In this document: positions 17,727 to 28,471 of the stretch, piece after piece
Layout of the letters: each line of letters opens with the position of its first letter
How positions within the stretch are numbered: position 1 is the first letter of the stretch
Source: JAXLYE01 sp046351595
Lineage (GTDB): Bacteria; Myxococcota_A; Polyangia; Palsa-1104; JAEUJZ01
Assembly (NCBI GenBank): GCA_046351595.1
Contig: JAXLYE010000003.1
Location: 1,054,001-1,118,000, forward strand
Reading direction: 5' to 3'
DNA length: 64,000 nucleotides
The notes under the pieces: generated by a model
Told to the model about the DNA's origin: nothing
The model's database searches: none
Seen by the model: only the letters and a program-made list of their open reading frames with translations
Made by a program: the position numbers and the translations under genes

Positions 17727-18029
17727 ATGCCGAAGCTTATCGACTGCCCATCCTGCAACGGATTCATGACCCCCGCGGACGCCGCCTGCCCGCACTGCCA
17801 GCGGCCGGCCGCACCGACGAGCAAGACGGGCCCGGGCTGGCTCGTGGGCGGGCTGGCCGCGCTGTGCGGCGGCGCGATCGCCGTGACGCTCATGGCCTGC
17901 TACGGGTCGCCGCAGTGCGGACCGCGGCAGGGCTGTGAGCCGCCGGATCTGACGCCCGCGCCCACCGACATGCTGAGCTGCACCGACGGCGGTGCGGACG
18001 CCGGCTGCGCGCAGCGGGACGGCGGCTGA
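17727..18029 (+). CDS. Small Cys-rich zinc-ribbon/transmembrane protein
   Basis: 100 residues from ATG 17727, preceded by GGAGGA 3 nt upstream. The N-terminus is a zinc ribbon (CPSCNGFMTPADAACPHC). A Gly/Ala/Leu-rich segment (GWLVGGLAALCGGAIAVTLMAC) can span the membrane and ends in a lipobox-like TLMAC-YG. The C-terminal tail has four more Cys (SPQCGPRQGC, LSCTDGGADAGC). I recognise the MACYG-type arrangement as common in myxobacterial small proteins but know no function. It is divergent from the radical SAM gene, 143 bp apart, so co-regulation is possible. Confidence 0.6.
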   Translation: MPKLIDCPSCNGFMTPADAACPHCQRPAAPTSKTGPGWLVGGLAALCGGAIAVTLMACYGSPQCGPRQGCEPPDLTPAPTDMLSCTDGGADAGCAQRDGG

Positions 18030-18155
18030 GCGGCGCTGCTCCGACCGAGCCGCGCGTCTCCCTACAGGCCGCTGCTGGCCGAGCGCGGCAAGACTTGCCG
18101 GCAGCCGTCGCGTTCCGGGCCGCGACGGACCGCTGGATGCGGAACCCGAGGCGCC

Positions 18156-18773
18156 TCACCGCTTCACCTCCGCGAGCCGCAGCAGGGCCGGGTCCAGATC
18201 CATGCCCAGCGCCTTTGCCACCGGCAGGTTCACGGCGATGGCCGGCTTCTCGTCGCGCGTCACCACCGCGACCGCGAGGCCCGAGTCGATCTGGCTGCGC
18301 CTCCCGGTCAGCGTCGGCACCTTGAGCGCGAGCGCCGCCGCCGCGATCGCACCGATCACGTCCTCCAGCCCGGGCGTCACATAAAGGAGGGTCACGCCGG
18401 CGTCCTGCAGGCGCTTCTGCAGCGTCTTCGGATCGCCGCAGGCGATCGGCATCACCGACAGCGTCATGCCCTGCACCGGGGTGCGGCCGGCGCGCTCGAT
18501 GAACGCCGCCTGCATGCCCGCGCGCACGCGCTCGGACTCCTCGCGCTCGGGGCGGTACAGGATGCCGAGCACCAGCCGGCCGTGCGCGCGCTCCGGGAGC
18601 GACCGATCGTAGGACAGGATCTTCAAATGCAGCTGCGCCGCCAGATCCGGGTTCAGCTCCTCGATCTCGCCGGCCCCGGCGCGGCGCGGCGGCGCGAAGA
18701 GCGCGAGCGCGAGCAGCAGCAGCGCGAGCCCGAGCCCGCGGCGCCGTGCGGGCGCGTGCCTGCCCCTCGTCAC
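18156..18773 (-). CDS. YfiR-like (DUF4154) periplasmic protein
   Basis: 205 residues from GTG 18773, which overlaps the preceding stop (GTGA). A signal peptide (GLGLALLLLALALFAPP) is followed by the family pattern LHLKILSYDRSLPERA, KTLQKRLQDAGVTLLYVTPGLED, PTLTGRRSQIDSGLAVAVV and a C-terminal KPAIAVNLPVAKALGMDLDPALLRLAEV. The last block closely matches the VNxxAAKKxGLxLSxxLLxLA ending of DUF4154. YfiR proteins sense the periplasm and restrain partner membrane signalling enzymes. The coupling to a REC protein and the divergent TonB-dependent receptor fit a signalling/uptake module. Confidence 0.72.
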   Translation of the reverse strand: MTRGRHAPARRRGLGLALLLLALALFAPPRRAGAGEIEELNPDLAAQLHLKILSYDRSLPERAHGRLVLGILYRPEREESERVRAGMQAAFIERAGRTPVQGMTLSVMPIACGDPKTLQKRLQDAGVTLLYVTPGLEDVIGAIAAAALALKVPTLTGRRSQIDSGLAVAVVTRDEKPAIAVNLPVAKALGMDLDPALLRLAEVKR

Positions 18774-18871
18774 GCCCCCTCCCCGACGAGCCAGGCGATG
18801 ACGTCGAGCGCGCCGAGCGGATCTTCGCCCGGCCGCGCGGCCAGCTGCTCGCTGTCGTGCGCGCCGCTCAC
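18770..18871 (-). CDS. Tiny ORF (33 aa) overlapping both neighbours
   Basis: GTG 18871 overlaps the stop of the Hpt-REC gene (GTGA). Its own TGA (18772-18770) overlaps the GTG of the YfiR-like gene (GTGA), so both junctions are 4-nt overlaps. The peptide ends DPLGALDVIAWLVGEGA. The overlaps suggest translational coupling and fill the 94-nt gap exactly. There is no recognisable domain, so it may act only as a coupling cistron or be chance. Confidence 0.4.
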   Translation of the reverse strand: MSGAHDSEQLAARPGEDPLGALDVIAWLVGEGA

Positions 18872-19722
18872 GCCGGCTCCTTCAGCAGCGCCCGCACGCG
18901 CGCGACGACGGTCGGGATCCCGAGCTCCTTGGTCAGCGCCGCCACCGCGCCGAGCTCGCGCGCGTGCTCCGCGGCCTCGACCTCGGGCAGGCTGGTGATC
19001 AGGAGGATGCGCACCGCGGCCAGCTCCGGCGCGCTCTGGATCTGCCGGCACAGCTCGCGCGTATCGCAGCCCGGCATCACCCAGTCGAGCAGCAGCACCT
19101 GCGGCCGGTGCTGGTGCAGGTGCACAAGGATCGCCGCGGCGTCGTCTCCGAGCGCGCTGGCGTCGAAGCCGGCGTACTCCAGGCCCTCGCGCAGCAGCGC
19201 GGCGTTGAGCGCGCTGTCATCGACCACCAGGACGCGCGGGCGCGGCCTCGCCGGCTCCTCCGCCTCATTCGTCGCGGCCGGGGCTGGCTCCGCCACGGGG
19301 CCCGCGATCGGCGCCGAGCTCGGATCGCGGACCGAAAGCGGCACCGCGCTGGCACCGTCCAGAGTCGCCGCGAGCTCCAGCTCCTCGACGGCGCGCGCGA
19401 GCGAGCGCAGCGCCCGCGCGCAGGCGATGAGCGCGACGCTGCTGCGCGTCTCCAGGTAGCGCCGCGCCGCGCCGCCGGCCGCCCGCGCCAGCAGCGCGTG
19501 GGTCGGCAGCCCGATGAGCATCGCCTCGCCCGCGAGGACGTGCATGGCCGCGGCGACCGCGAGCAGGCTGGGGTCGCCCGGAAGACCCGCAGGCACGGGC
19601 GAGAGCAGGCCGAGCGCGTCGCGCAGGCGCCCGCGGCTGTCCGTGATGAACGCCGGCAGGAACCGGGCCCTGAGCTCGGTCAGCATGTCATCCGTCTTCG
19701 CCGGGTCCTGCGTCACGAACAC
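18868..19722 (-). CDS. Hpt-like plus receiver (REC) domain protein
   Basis: 284 residues. The N-terminal helical part (MLTELRARFLPAFI... MHVLAGEAMLIGLPTHALLARAA) resembles a histidine phosphotransfer domain; MHVLAGEAMLIGL matches the HxLKGxAxxLG motif and gives the likely phospho-His. A Pro/Ala/Glu linker leads to a C-terminal REC domain: VLVVDDSALNAALL, phospho-acceptor Asp in LLLDWVMP, Thr/Ser in LLITS and Lys in ALTKE. It is the first gene of a coupled operon with the small ORF and the YfiR-like protein. The output is unclear, since there is no DNA-binding domain. Confidence 0.72.
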   Translation of the reverse strand: MFVTQDPAKTDDMLTELRARFLPAFITDSRGRLRDALGLLSPVPAGLPGDPSLLAVAAAMHVLAGEAMLIGLPTHALLARAAGGAARRYLETRSSVALIACARALRSLARAVEELELAATLDGASAVPLSVRDPSSAPIAGPVAEPAPAATNEAEEPARPRPRVLVVDDSALNAALLREGLEYAGFDASALGDDAAAILVHLHQHRPQVLLLDWVMPGCDTRELCRQIQSAPELAAVRILLITSLPEVEAAEHARELGAVAALTKELGIPTVVARVRALLKEPA

Positions 19723-20323
19723 CCTCCATCCCGCGCCTGGGTCCAGTCCATGATAGGGTCGCTGTGGATGATTTCTTCATAAAGCAAAGTCGATTTTTTT
19801 AATCAAAATAAGCTGCTCCGTACGTTTCAATACAGCGCCATCGCGAAGTCCGCTGCGGCGGCCCAGGTCAACCACGTAGGGGATTCCCTATTACACCTGG
19901 GAGTGGGCTTGTTGCCTGGGCAGGAAGCCGCGGACAGCGCCTCGGCCGGACGCCGCGCACGCCGCTCAAAGCCGCACTCCACCGACGGTATCTTGCGTTG
20001 AGCCCGGGCGCCCGCGCGCCGCGCCGGGGGCGGCCTGGACGCGCGCCGCGACCCCGCCCGGGACCGCCGAGTGGCCGCCGCGCATCCGCTGTAGGGCAGG
20101 GTGTTATTAATGATATTAAGAATTATTCAGAAATAATTAATACAGAGAGTTTGGCTTTGATTCGGCGAGCGATCTTTCATCCGGATAAGTCGTCCGTGTG
20201 GCCTGAGGTGAGATAGATAATGCGGTTTCTATTTAGATGAATAAAGCAGCTTCTTATGATGAAGTAATCCGGCAGACTCCGCGCTGGTGCGGGCGCTGCT
20301 CAGGAACCTGGAGGGGTCGAGCG
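19723..20323. promoter_or_regulatory. 601-bp divergent control region with AT-rich patches and nested hairpins
   Basis: It lies between the Hpt-REC operon (-) and the TonB receptor (+). Two stretches (about 19775-19815 and 20101-20260) are strikingly AT-rich for this genome. A nested dyad CCCAGGT/ACCTGGG (19862-19868, 19895-19901) encloses TAGGG-GATT-CCCTA (19877-19890). A second hairpin AATTATT-CAGA-AATAATT lies at 20121-20138. The ribosome site GGAGGGG is at 20310-20316. No gene is supported inside it. Confidence 0.55.
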
Positions 20324-22684
20324 ATGGCTGTCTCTTCGCCCACAACCCGCGTCGAAGGCGCCGTGTCCGTCGGAGCGAGCGCCCGCTCCGGCGCCCGTGC
20401 GCGGCGCGGCGCCTGGCTGCGCGCCTGCCTCGTCGGTGCGCTGGCGCTGTCGGCGCCCGCGGCGCAGGCCCAAGATCCGGCAGCGGCGCCCGAGCCCGGC
20501 GAGGCCGTCGACGCCCCCGGCGACAAGCCGGCCTACGAGAAGCTGTCGCTGGAGCAGCTGCTGCAGGTCCCGATCATCGTCACCGCGTCGCGCGAAGAGG
20601 AAGCGGCCACCGACGCGCCGGCCACCTCGGTCGTCATCACCCGCGAGGAGATCCGGCTGCGCGGCTACTCCTTCTTGAAGGACGTGCTGCGCGATCTGCC
20701 CGGCATGGAAACCAAGGAGTACTACTACGGCGTCGGCGGCGGCACGCAGGTGCCGGTGCGCGGGGTGCTCGGGAACAACAAGATCATCCTTTTGATCAAC
20801 GGCGTGCGCGTGAACCCGCCGGGCGGCGAGCCGGCGCGGCTGGCCAGCGACATGAGCGTGCGCGACGCCGATCAGATCGAGATCGTCTACGGCCCCGGCT
20901 CGACGCTGTACGGGCAGGACGCGATCAGCGCCGTCATCAACGTCATCACCCGCCGCACGCCGCAGGACAACGTCAGCCTCAGCCTCGCCGAGGCGCGCGA
21001 CCGCTTCCTCAACCCGGCGCCGATCAGCCAGCGGCTGCTCAACTTCGGCATGGAGTTCGGCTATCCGACGCAGAAGGAGGTGTACGGCTCGCTCAACGTG
21101 CGCATCAAGGACGCGCGCCTGTACGGCAGCGTGCACTACCTGGACAAGCAGCTCACGGACCTTGGCACCGCGTACCCGGAGTACTGGTCGCAGCACCAGG
21201 CCGTCGTCGCGGGCACCGGGCAGGCGCTCGACCCGCGGCGCTTCGACACGGGCCTGAACCTGATGTTCCGCGTGGAGTACGGCAACGCCTCGCTGCAGAT
21301 CTTCCACCGCCAGTCCGCGCGCAGCTACGCCGAGGGCCTCGGCACCCCGGGCGTGCCGTTCGTCGCCGGCTCGCGCTACGAAGACATGTCAACGGTGGTC
21401 GAGGCGCGCCACGTCCAGCCGCTCGGGCGCTACTTCTCGCTCGAGTCCTCGCTGACCTTCAACCGCTTCGAGATCGACCCGAGCACGCGCGTATTCCCGC
21501 CGCTGCCGCAGGTCGAGGGGCAGCTGCCGGCGCTTCTGACCAACGACTTCAAGTACGGGCGCGGCATCAGCGGCGCGCTGACCGAGCGCCTCACCTTCCG
21601 CCTGGCGCAGCGCCTGAGCATGGTCGCGGGGCTGTTCCTCGCGCACTACGACATCACGCCGATGGCGACGATCCCCGACGGCGCGGACCCCAACGCCAGC
21701 GTCGTCGAGCAGGGCGGCGTGCTGCAGTACTATACGCGCCAGGCGGATCCGAGCTCGCTGGTGGAGCTTACGCGCGTCAACCCGATCGCGTACCAGGACT
21801 TCGGCGGCTACGTCGAGGCGAACTGGCGCATGTTCAAGCTTTTGCGCCTCATCGTCGGCCTGCGCCTGGACAAGAACACGACGGTCAGCGACCTGGCGTT
21901 CAGCCCGCGCGCGGCGCTCATCTTCAACTACAAGTCCTTCTCGGCGAAGTACATCGTCGCGCGCGCGTTCGTGGCGCCGGCGCCGGCCGACAAGTACGCC
22001 ATCTTTCAGAGCACGGCGTTCCAGAGCTCGGCCTCGGTGCACGGTCCCAACACCAGCCTGCAGCCCGAAACCGCGGTCTCCAACGAGCTGAACGTCGCCT
22101 TCAACAACCAGCACGTCAGCCTCGGCACCAGCGTCTACTACAATACGCAGCAGGATCTGGTCTTCCAGTCCGGGCTGCCGCTCAACGACGTGCAGCAGGT
22201 GTGGCTGGATGCCGAGGGCCAGCGCCCGGTCACGCTGCAGAAGAGCATCAACGCCGGCAGCAGCCGCGCCGTCGGCGTCGACGTGTTCGGCAAGTTCCGC
22301 GCCTGGAAGTTCAGCGGCTGGGCGTCCTACTCGTTCACCGACGTGCAGTCCGATGCCGACGGCGAGGAGCAGTACACGCAGGGCCTGTCCGCGCACAACT
22401 TCCGGCTCGGGCTCTCGTTCTCGGCGCTGACGAACCTGCACTTTACCGCCAGCGCGATCGTAAAGTCCGTCCCCGAGAACCTCGACGAGACGCCGGCGCT
22501 TTCGGGCCTGCTGGCGACGCCGTGGGAGCTCAACGCCCACATCCTCTACTCACCGATTCCGTCGATCGATCTGTACGCCGACTTCCGCAACCTGACCGAT
22601 CACAAGTACTACCTGGCCGGCAACCGCGGCCCGTACCCGGTCCAGGCGTTCCAGGGCTCGGGCGGCGTGCGGTTCTCGTTTTGA
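20324..22684 (+). CDS. TonB-dependent outer-membrane receptor
   Basis: 786 residues from ATG 20324, with GGAGGGG 7 nt upstream; an earlier in-frame ATG at 20237 lacks a good site. A long n-region and signal end in APAAQA. The plug domain follows: SLEQLLQVPIIVTASREEEAATDAPATSVVITREEI, then LRDLPGMETKEYYYGVGGGTQVPVRGV, then DADQIEIVYGPGSTLYGQDAISAVINVIT. The rest is beta-barrel, ending in the aromatic C-terminal strand GGVRFSF. It imports a ligand through TonB/ExbBD energy. The ligand is not readable, and the divergent YfiR/REC genes suggest a linked signalling function. Confidence 0.88.
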   Translation: MAVSSPTTRVEGAVSVGASARSGARARRGAWLRACLVGALALSAPAAQAQDPAAAPEPGEAVDAPGDKPAYEKLSLEQLLQVPIIVTASREEEAATDAPATSVVITREEIRLRGYSFLKDVLRDLPGMETKEYYYGVGGGTQVPVRGVLGNNKIILLINGVRVNPPGGEPARLASDMSVRDADQIEIVYGPGSTLYGQDAISAVINVITRRTPQDNVSLSLAEARDRFLNPAPISQRLLNFGMEFGYPTQKEVYGSLNVRIKDARLYGSVHYLDKQLTDLGTAYPEYWSQHQAVVAGTGQALDPRRFDTGLNLMFRVEYGNASLQIFHRQSARSYAEGLGTPGVPFVAGSRYEDMSTVVEARHVQPLGRYFSLESSLTFNRFEIDPSTRVFPPLPQVEGQLPALLTNDFKYGRGISGALTERLTFRLAQRLSMVAGLFLAHYDITPMATIPDGADPNASVVEQGGVLQYYTRQADPSSLVELTRVNPIAYQDFGGYVEANWRMFKLLRLIVGLRLDKNTTVSDLAFSPRAALIFNYKSFSAKYIVARAFVAPAPADKYAIFQSTAFQSSASVHGPNTSLQPETAVSNELNVAFNNQHVSLGTSVYYNTQQDLVFQSGLPLNDVQQVWLDAEGQRPVTLQKSINAGSSRAVGVDVFGKFRAWKFSGWASYSFTDVQSDADGEEQYTQGLSAHNFRLGLSFSALTNLHFTASAIVKSVPENLDETPALSGLLATPWELNAHILYSPIPSIDLYADFRNLTDHKYYLAGNRGPYPVQAFQGSGGVRFSF

Positions 22685-22713
22685 TAGGGGGGCACCTTCC
22701 CGTGCCCTCGCCA

Positions 22714-25362
<2,649 letters not shown>

Positions 25363-25402
25363 GCGCCGTTATCGCACGAGTCTCGGGGCTGGCGCTACGC
25401 CG

Positions 25403-25915
25403 CTAATCGCGCAGCACGCTGCGCCACGAGCTGTCGTTGATCAGCAGATCCTCGACGACGACCTGGCCGGTGGGCGAGACGGCGAGGACGATGAAGCAGG
25501 TCTCGTCGCGCACCGCGCGCTCGAAGGCCTGGCCCTTGTCCTCGGGGATGTAGAAGCGGCGCAGGTCGGCTTCGGTCTGGTGCGGGAACCAGCTGCGGCA
25601 GCTCGAGCGGCGCGAGCGCGGCACCAGATCGACGGTCGGCTCGGGGATCGCGCGCTTGTCGCCCTCGCGGTTCAGGCAGAACACGGCGTCGGAGTCGCGC
25701 TCGCTCGGCTCGCTGGTGTTCCACGTCCAGTTCAGCCGGTAGCGCAGGTAGTGGCCGTGCACCAGATCGCGCGGGTCGTAGCCGCTGATGCGGACGCGCC
25801 ACTTCTGGCCGCTGCGGCTTATGTACTCGCCGCGGCCGATGAGCAGGACCAGGACCACAAGCGGCAGCAGCAGCGCGATGGCGAAGCGCACGAGCTCGGG
25901 GCGGCGCGAGGTCAC
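25403..25915 (-). CDS. GDYXXLXY-type membrane protein
   Basis: 170 residues from GTG 25915, which overlaps the stop of the DUF2157 gene (GTGA). One N-terminal membrane helix (FAIALLLPLVVLVLLI) is followed by an extracytoplasmic domain with DPRDLVHGHYLRYRL, corresponding to the GDYxxLxY signature with Asp replaced by His. RRFYIPEDKGQAFERAV and a C-terminal LLINDSSW also fit this family. Its near-invariant partner is a DUF2157 protein, exactly as here. The function of the pair is unknown. Confidence 0.72.
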   Translation of the reverse strand: MTSRRPELVRFAIALLLPLVVLVLLIGRGEYISRSGQKWRVRISGYDPRDLVHGHYLRYRLNWTWNTSEPSERDSDAVFCLNREGDKRAIPEPTVDLVPRSRRSSCRSWFPHQTEADLRRFYIPEDKGQAFERAVRDETCFIVLAVSPTGQVVVEDLLINDSSWRSVLRD

Positions 25916-27186
25916 TGTGCACCTCCTTCCGGGCCAGCTGGGGTCGATGCCGGCGGTGGAGGCGCGAGCCCGGCGCCGGCGTGCGCGACGTCTCCGGTCT
26001 CTTCCGGCGGCAGCTCGGCCGCGAAGGCGCCGTGCATCTGCACGGTCTTCTTGCGCCAGTACCAGGCGATGGTCAGCGTCAGCACGCCGCCGCAGATCAG
26101 GCCCAGGCCGCTGCCCAGCAGCGAGCCGATGACCTCGAAGTAGATGATCAGCACGCGCAGCGCCAGGATCGCGGTGGCGATCTGGAACAGCGGGTACGAG
26201 CGCGCCGCGTAGCCCACCCAGCCGACGACCGTGAACAGCGCCAGGAACGACAGCGCGCCGATCAGGTTGAGCGACGGGTGCGGGGTGAGCGTCGCGAGCA
26301 GGCCGAGCGCCGTGCCGCCCCCGAGCAGCACGTTCAAGGCGAGCACGGTGCTGCCGTCCGGCACGCGCCCGACGACGGCCGCGAACAGCGCCGGCACGCG
26401 CGTGATCACCGTGATCGTGACCGTCAGCGTGACGATCAGCGCGATCGGCGCGGTCGACGGGATCTCGGTGATGCGCGCGTAGAACAGCTGCGGGCCCAGC
26501 GCCAGCATGCCCAGCGTCTGCACCGCGCCGAGCTGCCAGGCCACGTTCGCCAGCGCCGGCCGCCGCGCCCGCACCGGCGCCGCGCCGCCGATCAGCACGA
26601 GCAAGAGCGCGGTCACGAACCACAGCGCCGCGAACAGCACGGCCTCGTCGCCGCGGTGGTACAGCTTGTCGATGATCTGGTAGCCGTTCATCAGCCACGT
26701 CGCTTCCAGCACCACCAGCCACACCGCGGCGCCCAGGCCCGTGCGAAGGTGCAGCATCGCCGCGAACGTGATGATGCACAAAAGCAAGAGCGCCTCGTGC
26801 GTCTGCCCGCCGAGCTGGTAGATCTGCCCGATCAGTCCGATCGAGGCGAGCACGAAGCCGAAGAAGATGAGGACCAGCACCTCGCGGACGAAGCGCGAGC
26901 CCATGCTCTCGGCGCGCAGCGCGCCTGCGGCCAGGCCCGCGCCGACCAGCAGATCCAGCACCAGCTTCAGCGCCGGCGGGATCGCGTCCCAGTTGGCGGC
27001 CACCAGCGAGATCAGGCCGATGGCGACGGCGAGCGCGCCGAGCCCGCCGAGCGCGTAGAAGGCGTAGGGCCGCGCGCTCTTTTGCGCCGCGGCCTGCTCG
27101 AACGCCGCGATCGAGCCTATCTGCTCGGCGGAGATCAGGCCGGCGCGCTGCCACTCTGCGAGCCGGTGTTGGAGGTCGTTCCGCAT
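25912..27186 (-). CDS. DUF2157 domain membrane protein
   Basis: 424 residues from ATG 27186, with a GAGG ribosome site about 8 nt upstream. The N-terminus (LQHRLAEWQRAGLISAEQIGSIAAFE) is the cytoplasmic DUF2157 helix pair. About twelve membrane helices follow, then a short Ala/Pro-rich tail. It is translationally coupled to the GDYXXLXY protein. The function is unknown; the pair is widespread in envelopes of Gram-negative bacteria. Confidence 0.75.
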   Translation of the reverse strand: MRNDLQHRLAEWQRAGLISAEQIGSIAAFEQAAAQKSARPYAFYALGGLGALAVAIGLISLVAANWDAIPPALKLVLDLLVGAGLAAGALRAESMGSRFVREVLVLIFFGFVLASIGLIGQIYQLGGQTHEALLLLCIITFAAMLHLRTGLGAAVWLVVLEATWLMNGYQIIDKLYHRGDEAVLFAALWFVTALLLVLIGGAAPVRARRPALANVAWQLGAVQTLGMLALGPQLFYARITEIPSTAPIALIVTLTVTITVITRVPALFAAVVGRVPDGSTVLALNVLLGGGTALGLLATLTPHPSLNLIGALSFLALFTVVGWVGYAARSYPLFQIATAILALRVLIIYFEVIGSLLGSGLGLICGGVLTLTIAWYWRKKTVQMHGAFAAELPPEETGDVAHAGAGLAPPPPASTPAGPEGGAQ

Positions 27187-27524
27187 CGTGAATCCTCTGT
27201 CGCCCGGAGCTCCCCGGGCAGGGCGGTCCGCCTCCCACAGATCCGGATAGCGCGACCGAGACAAGAGTACAGCAGGTCGTGTCGGCCGGCGCGCACGCGT
27301 GTCAAGGTGCGGGTCGCGAAGGGATTTTTGGCAGCAAATTGCCCAGGTTTCGCATCCCCAGGAACACGCTCGCCCTCGTGGGTGTTGTCACGGTATCGTG
27401 TGGCCTGGGCGCGTTGCCGCCCGCCGCTTGAGTCGGTCGCCAAGGTCCGCTGCGCATGCCGCCGCGTGACCCCGGGCGGCCCGCGCACGACTCACGGCTG
27501 ACCCCAACCGAGAGGAGACACTGG
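27187..27524. other. Intergenic region, 338 bp, between divergent genes
   Basis: It separates the DUF2157 gene (-) from ilvE (+). A small hairpin GGCA-GCAAAT-TGCC lies near 27330-27344. AGAGGAG at 27511-27517 is the ilvE ribosome site. No leader peptide rich in Leu/Ile/Val codons is evident, so classical attenuation is not supported. Confidence 0.45.
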
Positions 27525-28466
27525 ATGTCGCCCCCCAACTACGCCTTCTTCGACGGGCGCATCGTCCCGTACGGCGAGGCCAAGGTCGGTGTCCTGACCC
27601 ACGCCTTGAACTACGGGACCGCTGCCTTCGGCGGCCTGCGCGCCTACTGGAACGAGGCGGAGAACCAGCTGTACCTGTTCCGGCCGCTCGATCACTTCCG
27701 CCGCTTCCTGCAGTCCGCCAAGCTGCTGACGATGACGGTGCCGTACACCGCCGAGGAGCTGACGCAGCACACGCTCGAGCTCCTGCGCCGCGAGGGGCTG
27801 CGGACCGACAGCTACATCCGCCCGCTCTTGTTCGCCGCCGACGAGCTGGTCGGCGTGCGCCTGCACGACCTGCGCACCTCGGTGTCGATCGTGGCGCTGC
27901 CCTTCGGCGCGTACATCGCCAAGTCCGACGGCGCCCACGCCTGCTTCTCGTCGTGGCGTCGGCTCGACGACAACATGATCCCGGCGCGCGGCAAGATCGC
28001 CGGCGCCTACGTAAACTCCGCGCTGGCCAAGTCCGAGGCCGTCCGCGGCGGCTTCGACGAGGCGCTGTTCCTGACCGCGGACGGCCACGTCTCCGAGGCC
28101 TCGGCCGCCAACATCTTCCTTTTGCGCGACGGCGTCGCCTACACGCCGCCGATCACCGACGACGTGCTCGAGGGCATCACGCGGCGCACGATGATGACGC
28201 TGATGCGCGATGAGATGGGCGTGCAGGTCGAGGAGCGCCGCATCGACCGCACGCAGGTGTTCCTGGCCGACGAGGTCTTCCTGGTCGGCTCGGGCGTGCA
28301 GATCGCGGCCGTCACCCGCGTCGAGCACCGCGCCATCGGCAGCGGCACCATGGGCCCGGTCACGCGCGGCCTCAAGGACCGCTTCAACGCCGTGGTGCGC
28401 GGACAAGACGCCAAGTACCGCTCGTTCCTGCACCCGGTCTACCCGGCCGCGTCGCAGGCCGGGTAA
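27525..28466 (+). CDS. ilvE: Branched-chain amino-acid aminotransferase
   Basis: 313 residues of fold-type IV PLP enzyme, starting at ATG 27525 with AGAGGAG 7 nt upstream. Recognised blocks are FFDGRIVPYGEAKVGVLTHALNYGTAAFGGLRAYWN at the start, and NMIPARGKIAGAYVNSALAKSEA with the PLP-binding Lys. VSEASAANIFLLRDG and VLEGITRRTMMTL, diagnostic of the family, and VFLVGSGVQIAAV follow. It transfers the amino group between Glu and the keto acids of Leu, Ile and Val. The length is typical. Confidence 0.92.
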   Translation: MSPPNYAFFDGRIVPYGEAKVGVLTHALNYGTAAFGGLRAYWNEAENQLYLFRPLDHFRRFLQSAKLLTMTVPYTAEELTQHTLELLRREGLRTDSYIRPLLFAADELVGVRLHDLRTSVSIVALPFGAYIAKSDGAHACFSSWRRLDDNMIPARGKIAGAYVNSALAKSEAVRGGFDEALFLTADGHVSEASAANIFLLRDGVAYTPPITDDVLEGITRRTMMTLMRDEMGVQVEERRIDRTQVFLADEVFLVGSGVQIAAVTRVEHRAIGSGTMGPVTRGLKDRFNAVVRGQDAKYRSFLHPVYPAASQAG

Positions 28467-28471
28467 AACCG

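Noticed and set aside
19998..20216. Short + strand frame ending in an AT-rich segment before the receptor gene
   Set aside because: The frame crosses GC-rich and AT-rich sequence with no ribosome site or conserved look; more likely untranslated control DNA.
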